The notes: generated by a model not told the origin, from the sequence alone. Shown: positions 19,114 through 27,995, counted from the stretch's first letter. The stretch is DNA of 64,000 bases from Acinetobacter baumannii (GCF_016508585.1 NZ_JADVOP010000005.1:1-64000); one strand, 5' to 3'. Translations and numbers: made by a program.

Positions 19114-20667
19114 ATGAGTCTTCATCCTCGGGTTGAAATCAAAGGAAAATTAGAAATGCTATTAGAACTCACTCAGGATTTAAATCCGCATCAGGCCTAT
19201 CGAATCAAAAAATTAAAAAGAAAACTGGAACATGCGGAAAATTATGAAGAGTGGAAGTCGATCGCATTAAAACTGGATGAAGAAACAGGTGCACAAGAAT
19301 GGAAATTTGATAATGGATCACCTTATTTTGATGCCGAGATCATTTCACATCGTTTAAATCTTTTGCGGCGCTATCGACAGCAAAATCGTACACATGATTT
19401 GATGTATATTCTTAGAGAAGGTTTTAGTCATGATGTTGCAAATATTGGACATCCAATGTTATTTGCACATACTTATGTGGGGACTAAAAAAATCATTGAA
19501 GATTATATAGATGAAGTAAGCAACAGTCTGGCATTTATTGCTTCTGAAAGTTGCCATTCATTATGTTTAGACAGTAAACGAGATTTTTTTAAAAACTGTG
19601 AAAAAGCCTATGGTCAACCTGCACTGATGTTTTCAGGTGGCGCGACATTGGGTTTGTTTCATAGTGGTGTGTGTAAAGCACTGATGGAACAAGACTTGAT
19701 GCCCAAAGTGCTTTCAGGTTCAAGTGCTGGAGCGATCATGACTGCGCTGTTGGGTATCAATGAACCCGCAGAAATTCCTAATCTTTTGTCTGGGGATCAA
19801 TTCTATAGTGAGGCTTTTCATTTTCGTAGTTTTAAGGAATTGATTAAAGGTAATGGTGGATTTGCCGACGTCCGTTACCTGAAAAAGTTTTTGATCGAAA
19901 ATTTAGGAGATGTCACTTTTGAAGAGGCTTTTGAAAAATCTGGTTTAGACATCAATGTTACTGTTGCACCATATGATGTATCTCAAGAAGATGCACGGAT
20001 TATGAATAAATATACTTCGCCGGATTTGTTGGTATGGAGTGCTGTGCTGGCTTCTTGCGCAGTTCCGATATTATTTCCACCCGTCCGTTTAATCAGTAAA
20101 CGTTATGATGGTGTTCATACCCCCTATCTTGCCAATACACGTTGGGTTGATGGCAGTGTGCGCAGTGATTTCCCTCAAGAACGCATGTCCCGTTTATATA
20201 ATTTAAATTATACCATTGCCAGCCAAGTGAATCCGCATATTGTGCCATTTATGCAGAATGATGAAGAACGCTATCGTAAAGATCTATTGAGTTGGCCAGA
20301 GCGAATTGTACGGATGCAAGGGCGAATGGCAGCAATGGGGGTTATGGATTTTGCTCGTGGTCGAATGGGACGTATACCGTCAATGAGACGTTTGCTTGAT
20401 CATGGGTATGGTGTGATTGATCAACGCTATTATGGTGATGTGAATATCATTGGAAATTATAGCCTGCGTCATTATAGTTATATGTTGCAGAATCCACGTC
20501 CCCATTTATTCAAGTTGTTGCAAAGAGAAGGCGAGCGGGCAACCTGGCCGAAAATATCGAGCATAGAAACACATGCGCGTATTGGTAAGACAATTCAACA
20601 TTGTCTGGAAGTGCTGAACCATTCTATAAGTCATTCTCAAGCTGTTGGGCAGCTATCGGAAGTATGA
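19114..20667 (+). CDS. Patatin-like phospholipase with DUF3336
   Basis: A 517-residue acyl hydrolase combining an N-terminal DUF3336 region (about 1-135; HDLMYILREGFSHDVANIG) with a patatin domain, the layout of eukaryotic SDP1/TGL3-type triacylglycerol lipases and their bacterial relatives. Seen are the oxyanion loop SGGATLGLFHSG, nucleophile motif GSSAG (Ser204) and the catalytic Asp346 in WVDGS. There is no signal peptide, so it should act on intracellular lipid or membranes. The ribosome site is weak. Its stop overlaps the next start by four bases (ATGA). Confidence 0.88.
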   Translation: MSLHPRVEIKGKLEMLLELTQDLNPHQAYRIKKLKRKLEHAENYEEWKSIALKLDEETGAQEWKFDNGSPYFDAEIISHRLNLLRRYRQQNRTHDLMYILREGFSHDVANIGHPMLFAHTYVGTKKIIEDYIDEVSNSLAFIASESCHSLCLDSKRDFFKNCEKAYGQPALMFSGGATLGLFHSGVCKALMEQDLMPKVLSGSSAGAIMTALLGINEPAEIPNLLSGDQFYSEAFHFRSFKELIKGNGGFADVRYLKKFLIENLGDVTFEEAFEKSGLDINVTVAPYDVSQEDARIMNKYTSPDLLVWSAVLASCAVPILFPPVRLISKRYDGVHTPYLANTRWVDGSVRSDFPQERMSRLYNLNYTIASQVNPHIVPFMQNDEERYRKDLLSWPERIVRMQGRMAAMGVMDFARGRMGRIPSMRRLLDHGYGVIDQRYYGDVNIIGNYSLRHYSYMLQNPRPHLFKLLQREGERATWPKISSIETHARIGKTIQHCLEVLNHSISHSQAVGQLSEV

Positions 20668-21476
20668 GCCTAAACAAAATTACGCTTCCAGCAGCTTCAA
20701 ATTCTAGTCAAAGTCAGAAATTTGGTCGCCGTGTTTATCGACTTAAACAGGGCAATCAATTTTTTTGGCTGAAGTTACAAGTAAAAAATATCAATCACCA
20801 TTATGAGCAAGGCTTTTTAAACGAAGTCAACTGTTATGCTCAATTAAATACTCTAGAGACACCCACCCACGAGGTGCTGTGCAATTTTTCAATCATTGAA
20901 CCATATCATCAATTTCAATTGGATGAAGCAGTGATTGAGCAGGCGATCTGGATGAATGATACAGATCTTCTGTTTGAGCCTGCGAGTGATCAATTAATCC
21001 GAGCGGATGTCTTCAGTAAACTGAGGTTGAGCTTGGAGGTGCTGGAAAACTTGCATAACTATGGTTTTATCCATGGTGATTTAAAGCTTCAGCATTTTCG
21101 CTATCAGCAACAACGAAGCTATCTGATCGACTTAGAGCAATCTTGCAGCATTGACCAGGACCTTTATCAATTAAACCCCATAACGACTGCAACGCCTCGT
21201 TATATGGCGCCTGAATTATTTCACGCACAACAGAAAACCTTTCAATCTGATATCTACGCATTGGGTATTATTTGGTTGGAATGGTTAACCCATCAACGAT
21301 TGTCTGCTAAAAGCTATCAAGATTGGGCAGTTTTGCATTGTCAGCAGTTGAATGTGCATTTGCCCGAAGCCTTTAAAGATTTGGAGGATATTTTAAAACT
21401 CATGCTCAGTAAAAGAATAGAGCAACGTTGTTCAAATATTTATCAAATAAAACAAGTATTAAGCCAAATTGTCTAA
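20664..21476 (+). CDS. Protein-kinase-like protein coupled to the patatin gene
   Basis: A 270-residue protein with a small Ser/Thr-kinase-like domain. The start MSLNKITLP overlaps the patatin stop (ATGA at 20664). The catalytic loop reads HGDLKLQHF (137-145; the usual HRDLKxxN has Gly for Arg and His for Asn), the metal-binding motif is DLE (from Asp156) instead of DFG, and YMAPELF serves as the APE motif, followed by SDIYALGIIWLEWL. The ATP-binding Lys could be in FFWLKLQV. Catalysis is plausible but uncertain because the metal-binding Asn is replaced by His. Confidence 0.75.
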   Translation: MSLNKITLPAASNSSQSQKFGRRVYRLKQGNQFFWLKLQVKNINHHYEQGFLNEVNCYAQLNTLETPTHEVLCNFSIIEPYHQFQLDEAVIEQAIWMNDTDLLFEPASDQLIRADVFSKLRLSLEVLENLHNYGFIHGDLKLQHFRYQQQRSYLIDLEQSCSIDQDLYQLNPITTATPRYMAPELFHAQQKTFQSDIYALGIIWLEWLTHQRLSAKSYQDWAVLHCQQLNVHLPEAFKDLEDILKLMLSKRIEQRCSNIYQIKQVLSQIV

Positions 21477-21544
21477 ACAAAAAGCAGTATGAGCGTTTTT
21501 TGTTTTTTATTTAAACAAACAAGTCATTTTTTCGAAAAAAAGGC

Positions 21545-21571
21545 TTGTCATAATAAAACGATCTCTATAAT
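21545..21571 (+). promoter_or_regulatory. Likely promoter of the tRNA cluster
   Basis: TTGTCA (21545-21550) and TATAAT (21566-21571) are separated by 15 bases, slightly short, just upstream of the first tRNA gene. Confidence 0.5.
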
Positions 21572-21584
21572 ATACACAGCCATC

Positions 21585-21669
21585 GGGGACGTGGCGAAAT
21601 TGGTAGACGCACTGGATTTAGGTTCCAGCGCCGCAAGGTGTGAGAGTTCGAGTCTCTCCGTCCCCACCA
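21585..21669 (+). tRNA. tRNA-Leu(UAG), copy 1
   Basis: An 85-base class II tRNA with encoded CCA. Acceptor GGGGACG pairs with CGTCCCC. The anticodon arm CTGGA-TTTAGGT-TCCAG gives anticodon UAG. The variable arm has a GCC/GGT stem around GCAA. Confidence 0.95.
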
Positions 21670-21711
21670 AGCAATTCATTTGGTGGTATTAAAACGAAAT
21701 GAAATTGTTAT

Positions 21712-21785
21712 AGAGGATTGGTGTAATGGTAGCATGACGGTCTCCAAAACCGTTCGTCAAGGTTCGAATCCTTGATCCTCTGCCA
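21712..21785 (+). tRNA. tRNA-Trp(CCA), unusual D arm
   Basis: A 74-base tRNA with encoded CCA. Acceptor AGAGGAT pairs with ATCCTCT. The anticodon arm ACGGT-CTCCAAA-ACCGT gives anticodon CCA, and the T arm CAAGG-TTCGAAT-CCTTG is perfect. The D arm (GTGTAATGGTAGCAT) closes mostly with wobble pairs. It is probably a Trp acceptor, though the D arm is atypical. Confidence 0.82.
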
Positions 21786-21822
21786 ACTTATTTAAAAAAC
21801 TATATCTATAGTTATTTTATCC

Positions 21823-21907
21823 GGGGACGTGGCGAAATTGGTAGACGCACTGGATTTAGGTTCCAGCGCAGCGATGCGTGAGAGTTCGAGTCTCTCCGTC
21901 CCCACCA
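21823..21907 (+). tRNA. tRNA-Leu(UAG), copy 2
   Basis: 85 bases with encoded CCA, the same as copy 1 except in the variable arm, where the stem is GCA/TGC around GCGA. Anticodon UAG. Confidence 0.95.
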
Positions 21908-21912
21908 TATTC

Positions 21913-21942
21913 AAAAAAGCATGATTTTTATCATGCTTTTTT
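21913..21942 (+). terminator. Terminator of the tRNA cluster
   Basis: AAAAAGCATGA and TCATGCTTTTT form an 11 bp stem ending in a T run, six bases after the last tRNA. Confidence 0.88.
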
Positions 21943-21974
21943 ATTGTCTGTAGTTTTGTATTGAGTGCAATAAA

Positions 21975-22004
21975 AAAGACCGAATTAAAATTAATTCGGT
22001 CTTT
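21975..22004. terminator. Second terminator-like hairpin
   Basis: AAAGACCGAATTA (21975-21987) and TAATTCGGTCTTT (21992-22004), 13 bp perfect, four-base loop. It probably serves the minus-strand gene ending at 22038. Confidence 0.82.
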
Positions 22005-22037
22005 ACAGAGAACCTTCATCCATTTCTGAAATAAAAA

Positions 22038-22241
22038 CTATGCTTTTAGATGATCCTCAAATTCTTCACCCAGTTGCATTGCCAGATTATTTCCAGATAA
22101 GTCACAAGTAACCAAACCATATTCTTTTTTAAAGCTGAAAGTAAATCCTTTACCATCTGCTAAGTTTTTTACTGAATAGCCCAATTTTTCTAACCAAATA
22201 CGGAAAGCAATTAAATTTTTTGCCTTTACAACTTTTTTCAC
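22038..22241 (-). CDS. Small hypothetical protein
   Basis: A 67-residue soluble basic protein (MKKVVKAKNLIAFRIWLEKLGY...) beginning at GTG with an excellent AAGGAG seven bases upstream, which is the main evidence that it is real. A strong hairpin follows its stop. No family is recognised. Confidence 0.65.
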   Translation of the reverse strand: MKKVVKAKNLIAFRIWLEKLGYSVKNLADGKGFTFSFKKEYGLVTCDLSGNNLAMQLGEEFEDHLKA

Positions 22242-23313
22242 AGAAGATCTCCTTAATTCCTGCCTATAAATTTAATAGGGATGACCTTTAAAATTTTAAA
22301 GGGGGAAATTCGTTGAATTTTATTTTTTATATCAATATTTGAGCGCTTAGAGAAATGGCGCTTTTGTATCAATGCGTATTTTTTTAGGATGAGTGTGAAG
22401 TGAATATGAATACTTAAATAAATATTCATGTAAAACAATGAATTATTTAATTGTGTGAAATGCGGCTGTAATATTTTGATGCAAAGATGTCATTTTTAAA
22501 AACTCTTAATTTTCTCATTCTAGCCGCTTTAAATGTAAGTAAATTTAACAAAAATAAAGGGCATTCAGCATATATCGCAGATACCGCGCTAAGAAACCTA
22601 AAAATCCTACCAAGTCGCTCTGTTTCAACACGCTCCCTGCATCATGTGCTATAGGGTGTGAGAATAATTCTTAATTTTTTTCAGTAGAATTCACATGAAT
22701 GTAAATTATCTGAGTAGTCGGTTGATATCATGAATCATTCAGTTCTCCATGCAATGGGAAATCGGTGCTGATATTGAAACAGCGGCTTGAATTGTTGTTT
22801 GAATCATTTGTACAAGTGTTTGAAGCTGGGTTTGCGATGTTTGCGTAGTGTATGGATTTCTTGCGTAGCATGCAGCGTTGAGCGCTGTATTTTCATTCTG
22901 AAAGGGTTAGGGTGGTAATGGTTACTTACGCTTAATGCTTGAGAAGATCATATATGCTTCATGCCTGCGATGCAGACATGTTCAGCTATGCTAAAGCATT
23001 TTAACGAATAAAATCGTGTCCAAAGATATCGCGATGACAACAATAAGCAGCTAACCCTATTTTCCTCGGAATTGACCAGTCTTAGGATTGTCTAGCAAGC
23101 AAACTGCTGAAATGTAATTTAAAACATCCTCAACTGTTAAACCCTACATCGAATAAGCAGATGTATGACATGTTTACCGATATCGATACAGGAATTCTGC
23201 CAATATCTTCATGCCTTACATAGCATGAGTATCGATATATTGTGACAATACTGCACACTGAAAGGCTTGTATAAACTCGGATTGAACACCTGAATTTAGC
23301 TCAGTATAACGAA
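22242..23313. other. 1 kb region without an intact gene
   Basis: I find no intact gene with a credible start. A coding-like minus-strand segment lies at 22739-22906 (listed separately). A 10 bp inverted repeat, ATATCGATAC (23180-23189) / GTATCGATAT (23229-23238), lies nearer gloB. The rest looks like decayed sequence. Confidence 0.5.
22739..22906 (-). pseudogene. Coding-like remnant, unrecognised
   Basis: A 55-codon minus-strand frame, without a start codon, rich in Gln, Thr and Asn (TQTSQTQLQTLVQMIQTTIQ) and ending SAPISHCMEN. A second frame immediately upstream reads LSVSNHYHPNPF and would join it after a one-base shift near 22900. It may be the end of a decayed gene, or chance. Confidence 0.3.
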
Positions 23314-24048
23314 TTAAAACTGATCTTTGAGCGCCCGAATTCGAGCAAATTCTTCAGCACTTTCAACGCGCAAAAATGGATTGGTTTCAAGTTCAATCTC
23401 AATTCTACTGGGCAAGGTAATTTTTCCTTGTTCTCTCAGGTGTTTAATTTCTTCTGCGCGCTGTTGAATGGCACGATTCTCTGGTTCAATGTGTAAAGCA
23501 AATTGTGCATTAGAAAGCGTATATTCGTGGGTGCAGTAAACTTGTGTTCTTGGCGGGAGCGCTGCAAGGCGATTGAGCGAATGATAGAACTGTTCTGCAG
23601 TTCCTTCAAACATGCGACCACAACCCATAGCAAAAAGCGTATCACCGCAGAATACACTGTCGAGCGCATCTATAAAATAAACAATGTGCCCTAAGGTATG
23701 TCCAGGTACAGCGATAATGTCAATTTTGATACCGTGGAATTCAAATTGATCATCATGCTGTAGTGGATGAGTTATAAAGGGAATATGGCTCAATTCTTCG
23801 CGTGGTCCATATACTGGAATGTTGCGATCTGCAATCAGCTCTGGAACTCCACCAATATGATCTTTATGCCAGTGTGTAAGCCAGATTTGCTCCAAATTAA
23901 GTTGCTGTTCTTTGCAATAATTCTCAACCAATGATGCTTCAGTCGGATCAATCGCAATAACATTCTGGCTGGGTTGATGTTCTATAAGCCAAATGTAGTT
24001 TTGTAATTGGTTTTTGACATCGATGACGTGAACTTTAAATTGCATCAT
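23314..24048 (-). CDS. gloB: Hydroxyacylglutathione hydrolase (glyoxalase II)
   Basis: Hydrolyses S-lactoylglutathione in methylglyoxal detoxification. With the start at the ATG pair 24048/24045 (AGGGAA upstream) the protein is about 244 residues, beginning MMQFKVHVIDV; a longer frame from 24096 has no ribosome site. The metal motif THWHKDH is followed by GHTLGHIVYF, the FCGDTLFAMGCGRMFEG segment and a TYxxHEYTLSN-like end (VYCTHEYTLSNAQFA), all typical of glyoxalase II. It lies alone after a gene-poor region. Confidence 0.92.
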   Translation of the reverse strand: MMQFKVHVIDVKNQLQNYIWLIEHQPSQNVIAIDPTEASLVENYCKEQQLNLEQIWLTHWHKDHIGGVPELIADRNIPVYGPREELSHIPFITHPLQHDDQFEFHGIKIDIIAVPGHTLGHIVYFIDALDSVFCGDTLFAMGCGRMFEGTAEQFYHSLNRLAALPPRTQVYCTHEYTLSNAQFALHIEPENRAIQQRAEEIKHLREQGKITLPSRIEIELETNPFLRVESAEEFARIRALKDQF

Positions 24049-24217
24049 TGTATTCCCTGTAAACGGTGACTTAAATTTAATATCAAACTCACTCAATAGA
24101 CAAGTTGGAAAGTGACTGAATGATTGCAGTGAGTATGAAAAGGCAAGCCATTGAATGATATAGAGGGGTTTAACTGTAAAAGTATCGCCAATCGATGATT
24201 GGCCGTGCTACGTCGAT

Positions 24218-24847
24218 TTAACACGCCATGCCTCGGTTGATTGCAAGTTTATTCAGCTTACCATTTTTGAAATCAAAATTGACATAGGCGGTGTAACCTA
24301 TCTCGAATTCAGAAGGGTTTTTTAAATATTGTCTAGCTTCAGCAGGCGTTAAAATCAGAACGTTGGTGCCATTCTTTGCGCTATTTGGAAAATCTTTTTT
24401 AAATTGATTCAGGGTATATTGAGGGGTAATGACTTTGTTGTTAACCAAAATACTGTCATTCATGTGCTGACTGTTTGACCAGGATAACCAAACACGTCCT
24501 TTGGTTGTTCCCAGTTGTTGAAAGTTCTGTTTACTTTTATAAAAACTGTCGGATTTAATTTGTGGATTGTCTTCTGCAAAAATTTCAAAAGTTAAATTTT
24601 TCCCAGACGGTATGGATGTTGAATATTCATAATTTCCTGTACATTCTGCGTACTCTTTGGTGATTTTCTGACTATTTTTTCCCAATAGCTTCTCAACTTG
24701 TGCGGCACTTAGGGCTTGATTAAGTTCAATACCATTGACTTTTACGGTTGTGGTGTAATCTTCTGAACCATATGCAAAACTAATCATGGAGAATAGAACG
24801 AGTACGGCACTAATTGTTCGGTTAATTATTTGACGAGTTGGATTCAT
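24218..24847 (-). CDS. Secreted protein of unknown function
   Basis: A 209-residue exported protein with a Sec signal peptide (about 1-28, cleaved near SFAYG-SEDY). A hydrophilic mature part has two Cys residues (AECTGNYEY and the C-terminal GMAC) that could bond. No family is recognised. AAGAAG lies upstream of its ATG. It is in the same direction as gloB. Confidence 0.6.
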   Translation of the reverse strand: MNPTRQIINRTISAVLVLFSMISFAYGSEDYTTTVKVNGIELNQALSAAQVEKLLGKNSQKITKEYAECTGNYEYSTSIPSGKNLTFEIFAEDNPQIKSDSFYKSKQNFQQLGTTKGRVWLSWSNSQHMNDSILVNNKVITPQYTLNQFKKDFPNSAKNGTNVLILTPAEARQYLKNPSEFEIGYTAYVNFDFKNGKLNKLAINRGMAC

Positions 24848-25123
24848 TTTAGATGCTTCTTAAATTTTCCATAACTTACTCAGTTGCGTGCTTTTAATCA
24901 AGAGAACATGCAGTCAATAATCACATTGAGCTATAAATCTTTGATGAAAGATGCTACTTGGAAACAGTATCGGCAGATATCTGAGGCAGGCGTTTTTTAT
25001 GAAGTATGGTTTCTGCAACTTATTGAATACGTTGCTGGTGGTTGAAAATTTATGCGGTGCACAGCAATGTGGTGCGCAAGACGGTTGCCTTTGTTCATGC
25101 TGAAACAAAAATATGGTGCGCCG

Positions 25124-25250
25124 TAGGCTGATCCTAAAATTGAATTAAAACACACTAAATTGAATCAAACTATATTGAATCAAACTACGCTGCTAAGATC
25201 ATTGTTCTTCAATAAATCAAAATGATCTGATTGCTTCGAATTCAGGTTAA
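25124..25250. repeat. Diverged intergenic repeat, copy 1
   Basis: TAGGCTGATCCTAAAATTGA at 25124-25143 and TTCAATAAATCAAA...TCGAATTCAGGTT near 25208-25248 match, in the same order and orientation, the segment at 53364-53457. The part between is not conserved. Confidence 0.55.
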
Positions 25251-25287
25251 ATGTTAAGTTTAAATCAAAGTTTGCTTGATGGAATCA

Positions 25288-25320
25288 AAAAAATACCCTC
25301 AACAGGAGAAGGTATTTTTA
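25288..25320 (-). terminator. Terminator after metI
   Basis: AAAAATACC (25289-25297) pairs with GGTATTTTT (25311-25319) directly after the minus-strand metI stop. Confidence 0.75.
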
Positions 25321-25329
25321 GAATTATGA

Positions 25330-26025
25330 TTATCTCAGTTTAGATAACCAATTTCCTAAGCTTTGCACAATCTGAACCAGAACCAATAATACAATAACGG
25401 TAAGATAGACTACACTTTGGTCAAAGCGTTGATAACCATAAGAAATGGCTAGGTCTCCAATACCGCCCGCACCAACAGCTCCTGCCATGGCAGTTGCACC
25501 GATTAAGCTAATCGTGGCTGTGGTTAGACTCAGAATCAGAGAGCTGCGTGATTCTGGGATAATAAATTTAAAAATGATTTGCCAAGGAGATGCACCCATT
25601 GCTTGAGCAGACTCAATAATTCCCTCATTCACTTCAAGTAACGATGTTTCCACCAAGCGTCCTATATATGGACCGACATAAATCGTTAACGGAACAATCG
25701 CTGCCCATGTGCCGATGGTGGTACCCACCAGTGCTTTAGTAAGCGGAAATACAGCAATAAGAAGAATAATGAAGGGGAGTGAACGTAAAGCATTTACAAT
25801 CGGGTTGAGGATTTGATAAACAGCACGATTCGGCAGAATACCATTCGGACGAGTGACCAGTAAGATAATGGCTTGAATAAAGCCCCAGATTGTACCGAAC
25901 AACATGGCAAAGAAAACCATTTGTAAGGTTTCTTGCATAGCTGTAACAAACTGGTCAATGCTGAGTGAGCTTTTCCAAAAGGGCGCGGTCAGGGTTGTCA
26001 GCCACTGTACGATGAGGTCTCTCAT
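25330..26025 (-). CDS. metI: Methionine ABC transporter permease
   Basis: Inner-membrane permease of the MetNIQ D/L-methionine importer. At 231 residues it has about five or six membrane segments and the binding-protein-dependent permease motif near residue 145 (EGIIESAQAMGASPWQIIFK), where MetN docks. It overlaps the metN stop by four bases, so translation should be coupled. The end GAGGIGDLAISYGYQRFD is typical of MetI. Confidence 0.93.
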   Translation of the reverse strand: MRDLIVQWLTTLTAPFWKSSLSIDQFVTAMQETLQMVFFAMLFGTIWGFIQAIILLVTRPNGILPNRAVYQILNPIVNALRSLPFIILLIAVFPLTKALVGTTIGTWAAIVPLTIYVGPYIGRLVETSLLEVNEGIIESAQAMGASPWQIIFKFIIPESRSSLILSLTTATISLIGATAMAGAVGAGGIGDLAISYGYQRFDQSVVYLTVIVLLVLVQIVQSLGNWLSKLR

Positions 26026-27047
26026 ACTCTCACTCCTGACTGTTCAACTTTTACACCATTTTTCTCAAAAAACTCGAGCGTCTGGCGGATGTTTTCTGCA
26101 TCACCAAGAAGCTGAATAAACATTTGACCGATCACTGAACCATTAATTTCAGTCATATTGGCAAACAGTATATTCAAACTCACGTCGAATTGTTTAATTG
26201 CAGCCTGAACCACAGTTTCCTGAGCAGAAGTTCCAAGGAATTGAAGGCTGTAGATACTTTTATGATTCTGATTTTCTAAATTATTTAAGATATTCACAGG
26301 CAGTTGTTGCTGTAAAACTGTCTTTATAAAGTTTTTTGTCGTAGGATGTTGGGGCTGGCTAAAGATTTCAAGGGTTGAGCCTGTTTCGATGACTTTCCCT
26401 TGTTCCATTACGGCAACATAGTCACAAACAGATTCGATGACATCCATTTCATGGGTAACCATCACCACTGTGATTCCTTGCTCCCGATTGATTTTTTTAA
26501 GCAAAGCGAGTACGGATTTCGTGGTTTGTGGGTCTAGTGCGGACGTTGCTTCATCACAAAGCAAAATTTTGGGATGATTTGCCAATGCACGAGCAATACC
26601 GACACGTTGTTTTTGACCGCCTGAAAGTTCATCGGGATACGCATCTTTTTTATGCTTCAAGTCAATAAACTCAAGCAATTCATTTAAGCGCTTTTCCCGT
26701 ACGGACTTATTCACACCCAGTAATTTTAAAGGCATTTCAATGTTGTCTGCCACTGTTTTGGTTTGTAGCAGATTGAAATGCTGAAAGATCATCCCGATGT
26801 TTGCACGTTCTTGACGTAATGTGCGTGCATCAAGTGCCGTAAAGTCTTTTTGATTGATGATGACCTGACCTTCATTGGGGCGCTCAAGCAGGTTAATCAA
26901 GCGGATTAAGGTACTTTTACCAGCGCCACTATAGCCAATAATGCCAAAAATACTGCCTGCAGGAATTTCCAGATTAATCTGATCCAGCGCCCGTATGGTT
27001 TGACCTTTTAACTCATAGTGTTTTGAAATGTTTTTAAATTCAATCAT
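26022..27047 (-). CDS. metN: Methionine ABC transporter ATPase
   Basis: ATPase of the methionine importer, 341 residues. Walker A GYSGAGKST is at 38-46, the signature LSGGQKQRVGIARAL near 140 and Walker B ILLCDEATSALD next. The C-terminal 90 residues form a NIL/ACT-like domain, the regulatory domain that lets methionine inhibit MetN in E. coli. It is preceded by a strong hairpin with a T tract separating it from metQ. Confidence 0.95.
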   Translation of the reverse strand: MIEFKNISKHYELKGQTIRALDQINLEIPAGSIFGIIGYSGAGKSTLIRLINLLERPNEGQVIINQKDFTALDARTLRQERANIGMIFQHFNLLQTKTVADNIEMPLKLLGVNKSVREKRLNELLEFIDLKHKKDAYPDELSGGQKQRVGIARALANHPKILLCDEATSALDPQTTKSVLALLKKINREQGITVVMVTHEMDVIESVCDYVAVMEQGKVIETGSTLEIFSQPQHPTTKNFIKTVLQQQLPVNILNNLENQNHKSIYSLQFLGTSAQETVVQAAIKQFDVSLNILFANMTEINGSVIGQMFIQLLGDAENIRQTLEFFEKNGVKVEQSGVRV

Positions 27048-27073
27048 ATCGTCAAAAACTATACTAAAAAGAA

Positions 27074-27102
27074 AAAACAGGCAAAGTCGCTTTGCCTGTT
27101 TT
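27074..27102 (-). terminator. Terminator between metQ and metN
   Basis: AAAACAGGCAAA (27074-27085) and TTTGCCTGTTTT (27091-27102) form a 12 bp stem with a 5-base loop. Read on the minus strand it is followed by a long T run, a good intrinsic terminator inside the transporter gene set. Confidence 0.85.
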
Positions 27103-27122
27103 GTTTATAAGCCATTATAAGG

Positions 27123-27995
27123 CTATTTTGCTTCGGTAAGGTAGCTTACTGGTTTATTCACATCAACTTTAGTACCGCCAAAGTGTTCTTGAACATATTT
27201 ACCAACAGCTGCAACATGATATAACTCACCCACTTTTTTCAAAATAGGGTCATCTTTACGTGCTTCTGCTACGGCCAATACATTGACATTCATTTTAGTG
27301 GTTTGGTCTACTGGCTCATAGTAAATAGAATCTTTAAGTACATTCAAACCACCTTCCATTGCAAGCGTGTTGCCTAAAACAATCGCATCAACTTCATCTT
27401 TCGCACGAACAGCTGTTGCCATTTGAATCGGTTTGATAACGATTTTTTTAGTATTTTCTGTGATGTCAGCAGGCGTACCTTTAACCAGGTCAAAACCGTC
27501 TTTTAATTTGATTAAACCCGCAGATTGAAGCAACAATAAGGCACGTGATTCATTTGCCCCATCGTTAGGAATAGCAATCGTTGCACCATTCGCGAACGCA
27601 TCAACTTTTTTGACCTTACTTGAGTAGATCCCCATCGGTTCTAAATAAGTTGTCGAAATCGGTGCAATTTTTTCTTTGTTAGAGTCGTTGAAAGCCACAA
27701 GATAGGCATAGGATTGGAACGCATTAATATCGACTTCTTTGTTGGCAACAGCAGTATTCATCGCAACATAGTCAGTGAAATTTTTGACTTCAAGCTTAAT
27801 GCCTGCTTGTTTGGTTTCAGGAAGGGTGGCGATATATCGCCAAATATCTGCATCAGAACCCGTTGAAGCCATAGTCACAACTTGTTCTTTGCCAGCCTCT
27901 GCTTGAGCAGTTTCATTTTTTGGAGCTTCTTGTTTTCCACAAGCAGAAAGAGTGAGCACAGATGCGCTGAGTAAAACGCCAAACAGCTTTTTCAT
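27123..27995 (-). CDS. metQ: Methionine-binding lipoprotein
   Basis: Substrate-binding lipoprotein of the methionine importer, 290 residues. The signal peptide ends at LTLSAC (Cys19). The NlpA/MetQ family pattern is clear: ASTGSDADIWRYI, then GIKLEVKNFTDYVAMNTAV and DINAFQSYAYL. It is the first gene of the set here, upstream of metN and metI, rather than last as in E. coli. An intrinsic terminator follows, so it may be expressed well above the ATPase and permease. Confidence 0.93.
   Translation of the reverse strand: MKKLFGVLLSASVLTLSACGKQEAPKNETAQAEAGKEQVVTMASTGSDADIWRYIATLPETKQAGIKLEVKNFTDYVAMNTAVANKEVDINAFQSYAYLVAFNDSNKEKIAPISTTYLEPMGIYSSKVKKVDAFANGATIAIPNDGANESRALLLLQSAGLIKLKDGFDLVKGTPADITENTKKIVIKPIQMATAVRAKDEVDAIVLGNTLAMEGGLNVLKDSIYYEPVDQTTKMNVNVLAVAEARKDDPILKKVGELYHVAAVGKYVQEHFGGTKVDVNKPVSYLTEAK

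Larger units (their letters stand above)
24848..25329. other. Intergenic region with a dispersed repeat
   Basis: No convincing gene. A 64-codon minus-strand frame (24914-25108) is Cys/His rich at its start and lacks a ribosome site. The right half carries one copy of a diverged repeat (25124-25250, listed separately) and the metI terminator. Confidence 0.45.

Noticed and set aside
24914..25108. 64-codon Cys/His-rich frame as a zinc protein
   Set aside because: No ribosome site, irregular Cys spacing and a competing frame over the same bases; not supported as a gene.
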